Source: Chromatiales bacterium (GTDB lineage Bacteria > Pseudomonadota > Gammaproteobacteria > UBA6429 > Thiohalophilaceae). From it: DNA of 5,869 nt. Shown in pieces: positions 1 through 5,092 of this stretch. The notes under the pieces were generated by a model, which ran no database searches, had not been told where the DNA came from, and saw only the letters and a list, made by a program, of their open reading frames with translations. The stretch is from NCBI GenBank assembly GCA_027070385.1, contig JALXDW010000248.1:1-5869 (forward strand), given 5' to 3'. The number at the start of each line of letters is the position of its first letter. Position 1 is the first letter of the stretch. The position numbers and the translations under genes are program-made.

Positions 1-88
1 AATCAACCTTTATAGCCTGTAAAACCATAAAAATCAATAACTTATATAAATTCCGATGTATTTCGCCCCTACTCGGCAGATAAATATA

Positions 89-94
89 TATAAT
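89..94 (+). promoter_or_regulatory. Putative -10 element for the NTF2-like/fumC operon
   Basis: A perfect TATAAT hexamer lies 57 bases before the first start codon. The predicted transcription start is near position 101. No good -35 hexamer sits 16-18 bases upstream (that stretch reads roughly CCCCTA), so either an activator is needed or the match is a chance one in very AT-rich DNA. It is the best promoter candidate for the co-directional genes that follow. Confidence 0.4.
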
Positions 95-96
95 AG

Positions 97-115
97 AATA
101 ATGACGAATAATTTC
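97..115 (+). promoter_or_regulatory. Weak Fur-box-like motif over the predicted start site
   Basis: By my hand count, 12 of 19 positions match the classical Fur box (GATAATGATAATCATTATC), with the left arm AATAATGA best preserved. It would overlap the start site set by the -10 at 89-94, a normal place for a repressor. Fur control would make sense because manganese/iron-independent class II fumarase genes are Fur-repressed in Pseudomonas aeruginosa (fagA-fumC-orfX-sodA). The DNA is very AT-rich, so a 12/19 match can arise by chance. The right end (TCACATTT, 114-121) also matches one half of a CRP site. Confidence 0.25.
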
Positions 116-150
116 ACATTTAACATAAATAAAATCAAGAAAAAATAAAA

Positions 151-570
151 ATGAACGACTATAAAAGCATGGCACAACACATTGCAGAAGACTGGCTAGA
201 AGCAATCAGCCTATCAGTGAAAAATCAGGATATTAACGAGCATATGCGACTTATTTCCAAGCACGTACATGTTTATGGTATTCCGGGGGTCGATGTACTT
301 AACTATCAACAATGGCTCTACCGACGACATAATGAGTTTTTGTGCAAACGTTTACATAGTTTGAAGTATAAAATGATTCGTATAAAAAATGACCAACAAC
401 GCCGACTCGGCTTTGAAGTAGAGGAACAAATGATAGCCACTAACGGCAAGGCTTATATCATTCACAAAGACATCCTGCTGGAACGCGAACAGGATGACAA
501 CTGGCGAGTTGTTGAAGAAAAAATCCACAGCTGGCAAAAAATGGAAATAGGACAACAGGTTAATGGCTAA
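151..570 (+). CDS. NTF2-like (SnoaL-like) fold protein encoded just ahead of fumC
   Basis: I do not recognise a named family with certainty. The 139-residue protein is soluble, with no signal peptide or membrane segment. Its layout resembles small NTF2/SnoaL-like alpha+beta barrels: N-terminal helices (about residues 4-36, with W15 and repeated hydrophobic positions), a central helical stretch with YQQWLYRRHNEF (52-63), then strands with alternating hydrophobic residues (about 70-80, 86-97, 100-112, 117-128) ending in a tryptophan-containing strand. Such folds serve as enzymes, binding subunits or scaffolds, so the fold alone gives no function. The start follows a purine-rich AAGAAA stretch; a clear Shine-Dalgarno is lacking. 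The stop lies inside the fumC start (ATGGCTAA, 8-base overlap), so translation is probably coupled and a role linked to fumarase or its regulation is possible. In P. aeruginosa a small gene, fagA, also precedes fumC; I cannot show that this one is related. Confidence 0.8.
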   Translation: MNDYKSMAQHIAEDWLEAISLSVKNQDINEHMRLISKHVHVYGIPGVDVLNYQQWLYRRHNEFLCKRLHSLKYKMIRIKNDQQRRLGFEVEEQMIATNGKAYIIHKDILLEREQDDNWRVVEEKIHSWQKMEIGQQVNG

Positions 571-1960
571 AAATAAAACAAACACAACCCGTAAAGTCAG
601 CGATAGCATGGGCGAACTGACAGTACCAGCAGATGCACTGTATGGTGCACAAACTCAAAGAGCCGTTGACAACTTTCCTATCAGTGGTATGCCCATGCCC
701 GCAAGCTTTATTCATGCGCTAGGATTGGTCAAACATGCTTGTGCCAGTGCCAATTACAAGCTTGGGCTAATGAGTAAAGAAATTTATGAAGCCATAAAAC
801 ACACGGCCGATGATATGGCAGATGGCATTTATGATAATCAGTTTCCTATCGATATATTTCAAACCGGTTCCGGCACCAGCACCAATATGAATGCCAATGA
901 AGTTATTGCAACGGCCGCCACACGTGACTCGGGGTTGGAGATTCACCCCAACGATCACGTTAACATGAGCCAAAGTTCCAACGATGTCATTCCAACAACC
1001 ATTCACGTGAGTGCAACGATTGAAATCACAGAACAACTGTTACCGGCGTTAAAGTACCTGGCCGAGACTTTGGATAATAAAGCACAACAGCTTGCGCACG
1101 TTGTAAAAACCGGCCGAACCCATCTTATGGATGCCATGCCCATTACCATGGGACAGGAAATCACTGCCTGGGCCGATCAAATTCGTATCTGTATTGAACG
1201 TATTGAAGATTCACTGGAACGCCTTCATGCCTTGCCCCAAGGTGGCACTGCCGTTGGCACGGGCATTAATTGTCATGAAGACTTTGGTGAACGTGTTGCA
1301 GAGGTATTGTATTCTGAAACGGGTATTACTTTTACTTCAATGGCCAACAAATTTGTTGGCCTGGCAACGCAAGACAGTGCCGTTGAAATGAGTGGTCAAC
1401 TTAATACCCTGGCCGTCACATTAATGAAAATTTCAAACGATCTACGCTGGATGAACTCCGGCCCACTTGCAGGTATTGGTGAAATTGCCCTGCCAGCATT
1501 GCAACCCGGCAGCTCGATTATGCCGGGCAAGGTCAACCCGGTTATTCCTGAAGCCGTCGCGATGGTCTGTGCACAGGTAATGGGTAACCATACCAGCATC
1601 ACCCTTGCTGGCCAGTCCGGCACATTCCAATTAAATGTAATGCTACCCGTGATTGCTTACAATTTACTGCAAAGTATTACGTTGCTGGGCAATGCTGCCC
1701 GTGTTTTAGCCGATAAAGCCATTAAAGACTTTACGGTGAATATTGAAAACATAGAGAGTGCTCTGGATAAAAATCCGATTCTGGTTACCGCACTCAATCG
1801 TGTTATTGGCTATGAAAAAGGTGCGGCAATCGCCAAAAAAGCCTATAAAGAAAAACGTGCTATTTTCGAAGTGGCCATGGAAGAAACGGATCTGGGGGAA
1901 GAAGAACTGGAGCGCTTGCTCAATCCCGCGGTGTTAACCCAGGGTGGAATAAATGACTGA
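563..1960 (+). CDS. fumC: Class II fumarate hydratase (fumarase C)
   Basis: Cytoplasmic TCA-cycle enzyme that interconverts fumarate and L-malate as a homotetramer without an iron-sulfur cluster. The length of 465 residues is normal for the family. Visible motifs, in order: SMGELTVPADALYGAQTQRA (15-34); GSGTSTNMNANEV (102-114); HPNDHVNMSQSSND (128-141); GRTHLMD with the catalytic-region T186-H187 (184-190); and the superfamily signature GSSIMPGKVNP (316-326), with S317 matching the E. coli catalytic serine S318. The MPGK form, rather than MPAK, favours fumarase over aspartate ammonia-lyase. The start overlaps the preceding gene by 8 bases and has only a weak AGG (557-559) before it, which fits coupled translation. 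The N-terminal wording (SMGEL, ALYGAQTQRAVDNFP) resembles the FumC1 type that pseudomonads express when iron is scarce; that part is inference from memory of those proteins. The gene looks intact. Confidence 0.97.
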   Translation: MAKNKTNTTRKVSDSMGELTVPADALYGAQTQRAVDNFPISGMPMPASFIHALGLVKHACASANYKLGLMSKEIYEAIKHTADDMADGIYDNQFPIDIFQTGSGTSTNMNANEVIATAATRDSGLEIHPNDHVNMSQSSNDVIPTTIHVSATIEITEQLLPALKYLAETLDNKAQQLAHVVKTGRTHLMDAMPITMGQEITAWADQIRICIERIEDSLERLHALPQGGTAVGTGINCHEDFGERVAEVLYSETGITFTSMANKFVGLATQDSAVEMSGQLNTLAVTLMKISNDLRWMNSGPLAGIGEIALPALQPGSSIMPGKVNPVIPEAVAMVCAQVMGNHTSITLAGQSGTFQLNVMLPVIAYNLLQSITLLGNAARVLADKAIKDFTVNIENIESALDKNPILVTALNRVIGYEKGAAIAKKAYKEKRAIFEVAMEETDLGEEELERLLNPAVLTQGGIND

Positions 1961-2045
1961 TTCTTATGCTCTGTCATCAAAATTCCAATACCATTATGCC
2001 CAAAAGAACAAAACTTCGTGGATTTTTCTGTTGCGCCACCCCTGA
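1953..2045 (+). CDS. Possible 30-residue ORF coupled to the fumC stop (microprotein or gene remnant)
   Basis: This frame opens with ATG inside the fumC stop region (ATGACTGA, 8-base overlap, the same geometry as the overlap at the front of fumC). A GGTGG-type Shine-Dalgarno (within AGGGTGG, 1941-1947) lies about 5 bases upstream. It encodes 30 residues beginning MTDSYALSSKFQYHY and ending IFLLRHP, then stops at TGA. The peptide is basic and aromatic, with no recognisable domain or membrane segment. It may be the 5' stub of a decayed downstream gene, a real coupled microprotein, or chance. I found no continuation in the other two frames. The initiation context is the only positive evidence. 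Confidence 0.3.
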   Translation: MTDSYALSSKFQYHYAQKNKTSWIFLLRHP

Positions 2046-2092
2046 ACTCTACGTTACAGTTTTCACTCAATAAAAAAACAGGGGATAAAACA

Positions 2093-2272
2093 ATGACAGC
2101 ACAACGTATGTTATTTTTAACCATGGCTATTCTTATTTCCATCGGTATTTATTTATCGGGGTACCAATCCGTTCATTGGCTTTTATACATTCCTGCTGCC
2201 GCATTGCTGTTTGCTGCAATTACCGGTATTTGCCCCGGAATGGCACTTTTCAAAAAATTGGGTTTTAAATAA
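2093..2272 (+). CDS. Small DUF2892-like inner membrane protein
   Basis: The 59-residue protein has two hydrophobic segments, about residues 6-21 and 29-46, joined by a short GYQSVHW loop. It ends in a TGICPGMALFKKLGF motif. The small residue-Gly-x-Cys-Pro motif (G45, C47-P48) near the end of the second helix is typical of DUF2892, a family found alone or fused to rhodanese domains as in YgaP. Its function is unknown; in YgaP the segment anchors a sulfurtransferase in the inner membrane. No rhodanese domain is attached here. The start is chosen by AGGGGAT (2080-2086), about 8 bases ahead of the ATG, in preference to an in-frame ATG at 2018 that has no ribosome binding site and would add a polar tail. 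It lies 132 bases after fumC and directly before a strong terminator, so it is probably the last gene of that transcript or a one-gene unit. Confidence 0.8.
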   Translation: MTAQRMLFLTMAILISIGIYLSGYQSVHWLLYIPAAALLFAAITGICPGMALFKKLGFK

Positions 2273-2284
2273 CGACAAAAAATC

Positions 2285-2320
2285 AAAGTCCGGCATAAGA
2301 GTATGCCGGGCTTTATTTAT
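2285..2320 (+). terminator. Strong intrinsic terminator after the DUF2892-like gene
   Basis: A 13-bp stem pairs AAAGTCCGGCATA (2285-2297) with TATGCCGGGCTTT (2302-2314) across an AGAG tetraloop, with a single G-T wobble. A T-rich tract follows. It starts 12 bases beyond the stop codon at 2272 and cleanly separates the fumC block from the hydrolase-pyrC block. The A-run on the left arm could let it work in both directions, but no minus-strand gene here needs it. Confidence 0.92.
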
Positions 2321-2371
2321 ATTTAAACCCACCAGGTTAAAACCCAATCCTGCATCCGGATTTTCAATCAC

Positions 2372-2929
2372 ATGGCCTCTGCTTTCGCTCATGCTCTTAC
2401 CGCCTATTCATTAAATAAAATCGCTTGCCCAGCACTAAACAACAAACGATTCTTATTTTTTGTCATTATCTCATCCATTCTGCCCGATCTGGATGTACTG
2501 GGGTTCCGTTTTGGTATCGCCTATGGCGATTTATGGGGACACAGGGGATTAACGCATTCATTATTCTTTGCTGTTATCTGGGCACTGTTATTATGGGCTT
2601 TGTTACGATCTTCAGTCGACTACAAGCAAACCCCTTTTCTATCAAAAACCGGTTTCATCGCCATCATTATTCTTTTTTTAAGCACTGCATCACACGGTTT
2701 ACTCGATGCCATGACCAATGGCGGTCTGGGTGTTGCTTTTTTTTCCCCTTTTGATAACACACGTTATTTTCTGCCCTGGCAACCCATACAGGTTTCCCCC
2801 ATTGGTATCCGCGATTTTTTCAGTGTTTACGGACTACGTGTTATTTTAAGTGAATTAATCTGGATTGGACTCCCATGTTTGTTCTTTTTAACTATCATAA
2901 CAATCAAAAACAGAGTAAATAAACGCTGA
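2372..2929 (+). CDS. YdjM-like membrane-bound metal-dependent hydrolase (DUF457 family)
   Basis: The 185-residue integral membrane protein matches the family annotated as metal-dependent hydrolase or LexA-regulated YdjM. Conserved polar residues sit at helix ends as in that family: H7 near the start, PDLD (38-41), HRGLTHS (57-63) and SHGLLDAMTNGG (107-118), followed by SPFDNTRYFLPW (125-136). The histidines and aspartates are probable metal ligands. Hydrophobic stretches at about 26-44, 62-79, 94-111 and 154-178 suggest four membrane helices, with a basic C-terminus (NRVNKR). The in vivo substrate of this family is not established; a role with membrane lipids has been suggested from distant resemblance to phospholipase C-type folds. 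No convincing Shine-Dalgarno precedes the ATG, but residues 1-7 fit the family's usual N-terminus. It starts 52 bases after the terminator and is followed 40 bases later by pyrC on the same strand. Confidence 0.88.
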   Translation: MASAFAHALTAYSLNKIACPALNNKRFLFFVIISSILPDLDVLGFRFGIAYGDLWGHRGLTHSLFFAVIWALLLWALLRSSVDYKQTPFLSKTGFIAIIILFLSTASHGLLDAMTNGGLGVAFFSPFDNTRYFLPWQPIQVSPIGIRDFFSVYGLRVILSELIWIGLPCLFFLTIITIKNRVNKR

Positions 2930-2969
2930 AGCACTGGCGATTAAAAGCAGACATTGAGATAATCTATCC

Positions 2970-4004
2970 ATGAACTCAATAACGCTTATTCGCCCCGATG
3001 ACTGGCACCTGCATGTACGTGATGGTGACGTACTAAAAGATATTATTCCGCACACTGCCGCCCGTTTTGGTCGCGCAATTATAATGCCAAACCTAAAACC
3101 ACCGGTCACTACAACAGAACAGGCCGCTGCTTATCAACAACGTATACTGGCAGCCGTCCCTCAAGGTATCACGTTTACACCATTAATGACTCTGTATTTA
3201 ACGGACAACATGCCGGCCAAAGAAATCAGTAAAGCTAAACAAAGTGGCTTTATTCACGCGGTAAAATATTACCCTGCCGGTGCAACCACCCATTCTGATG
3301 CCGGTGTAACAAACCTGAAAAAAACCTTTGCTGTTCTTGAAAGTCTGCAACAACACGAAATACCATTACTGATACACGGTGAAGTCACCGATCCTGATGT
3401 GGATATTTTCGATCGTGAAGCTGTTTTTATAGACCGTATTTTACAACCTCTGTTACAAGACTTCCCTGACCTCAAAGTGGTACTTGAACATATTACAACA
3501 ACACATGCGGTTGATTTTATTCAGTCCGCTTCGCCAAACATTGCGGCAACCATTACCCCTCACCATTTATTGTTTAATCGTAATGATATTTTCCAAGGCG
3601 GTATTCGACCGCATTATTACTGTCTGCCGATTTTAAAACGTGAACAACATCGTGAAGCACTTATTAAGGCGGCCACCAGTGGCAACCCAAAATTCTTTTT
3701 AGGTACAGACAGTGCCCCTCATCCCCAAACGGCAAAAGAAAGTGCCTGTGGTTGTGCAGGGATGTATAGTGCACATGCCGCGATTGAGTTATATGCAGAA
3801 GTCTTCGAGCAAAATAATGCGCTGGATAAACTGGAAGGTTTTGCCAGTATTTTTGGTGCGGAGTATTACCAATTACCGATTAATAACGACAAAATTACCT
3901 TAATCAAGGAACCTCATAAAATTGAAAGCCAATATTCTTTTGGAAAAGAGATATTAATTCCTCTTAAAGCTGGCGAAACAATTCAATGGAAACTGGCTCC
4001 TTAG
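2970..4004 (+). CDS. pyrC: Dihydroorotase, E. coli PyrC type
   Basis: Cytoplasmic zinc enzyme of de novo pyrimidine synthesis that cyclises N-carbamoyl-L-aspartate to dihydroorotate. At 344 residues it is close to the 348 of E. coli PyrC. All metal and catalytic residues are present at a constant offset of three from the E. coli numbers: H13 and H15 in DWHLHVRDGD, the carboxylated lysine K99 in AVKYYPAGATTHSDAG, H136 in LIHGEVTD, H174 in LEHITTTHA and D247 in FLGTDSAPHP. The substrate-binding N41 in MPNLKPP also fits. The ribosome binding site is weak (GAG near 2956, about 11 bases from the ATG). A 40-base gap to the upstream hydrolase gene suggests shared transcription without an obvious functional link. 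I saw no pyrimidine-sensing attenuator hairpin in that gap. The frame is intact. Confidence 0.97.
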   Translation: MNSITLIRPDDWHLHVRDGDVLKDIIPHTAARFGRAIIMPNLKPPVTTTEQAAAYQQRILAAVPQGITFTPLMTLYLTDNMPAKEISKAKQSGFIHAVKYYPAGATTHSDAGVTNLKKTFAVLESLQQHEIPLLIHGEVTDPDVDIFDREAVFIDRILQPLLQDFPDLKVVLEHITTTHAVDFIQSASPNIAATITPHHLLFNRNDIFQGGIRPHYYCLPILKREQHREALIKAATSGNPKFFLGTDSAPHPQTAKESACGCAGMYSAHAAIELYAEVFEQNNALDKLEGFASIFGAEYYQLPINNDKITLIKEPHKIESQYSFGKEILIPLKAGETIQWKLAP

Positions 4005-4009
4005 ATAAG

Positions 4010-4037
4010 GTCTCAATAAAATATTTTATTGTAAGAC
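4010..4037. terminator. AT-rich palindrome between pyrC and the minus-strand microprotein
   Basis: The core CAATAAAATATTTTATTG (4014-4031) is a perfect 18-bp palindrome. Flanking GTCT (4010-4013) and AGAC (4034-4037) extend the pairing with a two-base bulge, giving about 11 pairs round an ATAT loop. It begins six bases after the pyrC stop and also contains the stop codon of the minus-strand ORF, so it sits where two convergent transcripts would end. It is AT-rich and lacks a good T-run on either side, so it would be a weak terminator; a protein-binding or mRNA 3'-end stabilising role is equally possible. Confidence 0.4.
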
Positions 4038-4118
4038 ATATAAAATAATGAGCGATACAATATTAATTAAGACCAGACTACCGATAAGTACGATTTGATG
4101 AATTGATTTGAGTTCCAT
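4026..4118 (-). CDS. Small hydrophobic single-span membrane peptide (30 residues)
   Basis: I do not recognise this peptide. On the minus strand it runs from ATG (4118-4116) to TAA (4028-4026). It starts MELKSIHQ, then has an uninterrupted hydrophobic stretch from about residue 9 to 29 (IVLIGSLVLINIV, then SLIILYVL) and ends in Q. This is exactly enough for one transmembrane helix with a short, mildly basic N-terminal head. A canonical AAGGAG lies about 10 bases before the ATG (plus-strand complement near 4129-4134), which is longer than optimal. It is convergent with pyrC and its stop falls within the palindrome at 4014-4031. Known proteins of this build include small subunits of respiratory or transporter complexes (CydX, KdpF, AcrZ-like) and type I toxin peptides; the sequence does not decide between them. 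Chance is possible in AT-rich DNA, but the Shine-Dalgarno plus full-length membrane span argue for a gene. Confidence 0.5.
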   Translation of the reverse strand: MELKSIHQIVLIGSLVLINIVSLIILYVLQ

Positions 4119-4172
4119 TTTTAGCCTACTCCTTATATAACCCCGTTCCCTGCCATAATCGATATAAATTAC

Positions 4173-4202
4173 AAATAGACTCTGCTAGCCGATCTATTTT
4201 TT
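4173..4202 (+). terminator. Possible intrinsic terminator in the pyrC downstream region
   Basis: AAATAGA (4173-4179) pairs perfectly with TCTATTT (4193-4199). Inner pairs TC/GA and G/C, broken by a bulge and a mismatch, close a CTAG loop, and a run of T (4197-4202) follows. This has the shape of a modest terminator for transcripts reading through from pyrC, about 170 bases past its stop. The stem is mostly A-T, so strength would be low. On the minus strand it would lie in the 5' leader of the microprotein transcript. Confidence 0.3.
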
Positions 4203-4315
4203 CAGCTTTTATTCTTTTTTCAAAAATAGTTCATTTTGACGGATCGTTTAGCATAATCTGCCAAGCTGAATTTATTCCTTGATTTGAGCATTACTTTACG
4301 CCAGTTTTTTGAAAA

Positions 4316-4338
4316 AAAATGTGAATTATGCACATTTT
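4316..4338. promoter_or_regulatory. Perfect 8-bp-arm inverted repeat resembling a CRP site
   Basis: AAAATGTG (4316-4323) and CACATTTT (4331-4338) are exact reverse complements round a 7-base spacer. CRP consensus is AAATGTGA-N6-TCACATTT; here the TGTGA and GCACA halves are separated by five bases instead of six, and one half has G for T. It lies about 88-110 bases before the GacA-like start codon, a usual distance for an upstream activator site. A Crp-family gene with a CRP-like recognition helix ends about 750 bases away, so it is a candidate binder. Binding by CRP itself is doubtful because of the spacing. Confidence 0.4.
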
Positions 4339-4425
4339 CAAGCAGTAACTTCCCACAGATCCAGCTGACTAATAACGGCATTATTTGCATTATCAAATCG
4401 AAGAGAACACAATCGGAATGAATCA

Positions 4426-5049
4426 ATGCTGAATATTGCTATCTATGGTGAACACGTATTGTCTGTTCAGGCGATTGCACGCTTGCTCCAGGATGAAACG
4501 GCTTTTCAACCCCAAACAATCACTTCCTACACTGAATATAGCCAATTATCCACTGCCACTCAGCTCGATGTGGTTATTTATTGTGCAACCGGTTATTCAA
4601 ACACCTTATTTAATGAGGTAAAAAACTTACACAAACGGACGCCCTCATTAAAAAAGATTCTGATTATGCCAATGGCACACAAACAGTTTTTACTCAAAAT
4701 GTTAAATACCGGTATTGATGCCATCGTCAGTTATAAAGCACCACCAGAGGAACTGGTTCAGGCAGTACACTTTGCCGTACGCGGGCAACAATACCTCAGC
4801 GTGGATCTGAGCAAGATGGTGATTAACAGTCAGCAGCCGTCAAGTTTTAATGCTTTATCAAAACGTGAACTTGAAATAACTTATATGCTGGCAAACGGGA
4901 TGAATATTAAAACCGTCTCGGCAGAACTATCAATCAGCCCCAAAACAGTCAACACCTACCGCTATCGTATTTTTAGTAAACTTGAAATTGAACGTAATGT
5001 TGACCTGTTTCGTATGGTCAGTGAAGAAGCAGCTTACATGCTTGGTTGA
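4426..5049 (+). CDS. GacA/UvrY-like regulator with a degenerate receiver domain
   Basis: The 207-residue protein has the two-domain layout of NarL/FixJ-family regulators: receiver-like domain at about 1-120 and LuxR-type helix-turn-helix at about 140-200. The C-terminal part (LSKRELEITYMLANG, then LSISPKTVNTYRYRIFSKL at 168-186) is very close to GacA/UvrY, which activates small regulatory RNA genes of the Csr/Rsm system. The receiver has lost its chemistry: the usual acidic pair is G8-E9, the phosphoacceptor aspartate position (in LDVVIYC) is C53, the switch threonine is P82, and the conserved lysine position is Y103, with K104 one place on. It should therefore not be phosphorylated normally and may act constitutively, by expression level, or by binding another signal. 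No histidine kinase gene is adjacent. The ribosome binding site is weak (GGA near 4415). It is convergent with the Crp-like gene, 43 bases apart. Confidence 0.88.
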   Translation: MLNIAIYGEHVLSVQAIARLLQDETAFQPQTITSYTEYSQLSTATQLDVVIYCATGYSNTLFNEVKNLHKRTPSLKKILIMPMAHKQFLLKMLNTGIDAIVSYKAPPEELVQAVHFAVRGQQYLSVDLSKMVINSQQPSSFNALSKRELEITYMLANGMNIKTVSAELSISPKTVNTYRYRIFSKLEIERNVDLFRMVSEEAAYMLG

Positions 5050-5092
5050 AAATACAAAGAATCAATCTCTGAAAAATTGCCGAGCTCCTGAC

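Larger units (their letters stand above)
4119..4425. other. Intergenic leader between the minus-strand microprotein and the GacA-like gene
   Basis: This 307-base AT-rich stretch separates two divergently oriented genes, so it should hold the promoters of both. Seen within it are the hairpin at 4173-4202, runs of T and A near 4201-4230 and 4305-4319, the inverted repeat at 4316-4338, and a shorter inverted repeat ATTTG-N6-CAAAT (4383-4398) some 28 bases before the plus-strand start. No hexamer pair with correct spacing stood out on either strand. I see no tRNA or recognised small RNA. A minus-strand open frame here (4220-4426) starts only with TTG, has no ribosome binding site and looks spurious. 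Confidence 0.6.

Noticed and set aside
352..609. Minus-strand hydrophobic 85-codon frame opposite the NTF2-like gene and fumC start
   Set aside because: It is antisense to two well-supported overlapping genes, and its hydrophobic, Phe-rich content is what the complement of charged, A-rich codons produces.
2346..2362. Small hairpin AATCC/GGATT, containing ATCCGGAT, before the hydrolase gene
   Set aside because: Five pairs with a seven-base loop is common by chance and no known riboswitch or operator matches it.
2211..2414. Plus-strand frame spanning the terminator between the DUF2892-like gene and the hydrolase
   Set aside because: It runs through a strong 13-bp terminator hairpin and overlaps two better genes in other frames.
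4095..4110. FNR-box-like TTGAT repeats
   Set aside because: The two TTGAT copies are direct rather than inverted repeats and fall inside the minus-strand peptide gene.
4220..4426. Minus-strand 68-codon open frame in the leader of the GacA-like gene
   Set aside because: It begins with TTG, has no ribosome binding site and has no recognisable composition or motif; AT-rich noncoding DNA explains it.
5050..5092. Possible terminator between the convergent GacA-like and Crp-like genes
   Set aside because: Only a GAGCTC six-base palindrome and a short A/T run are present; no stem with a usable loop forms.
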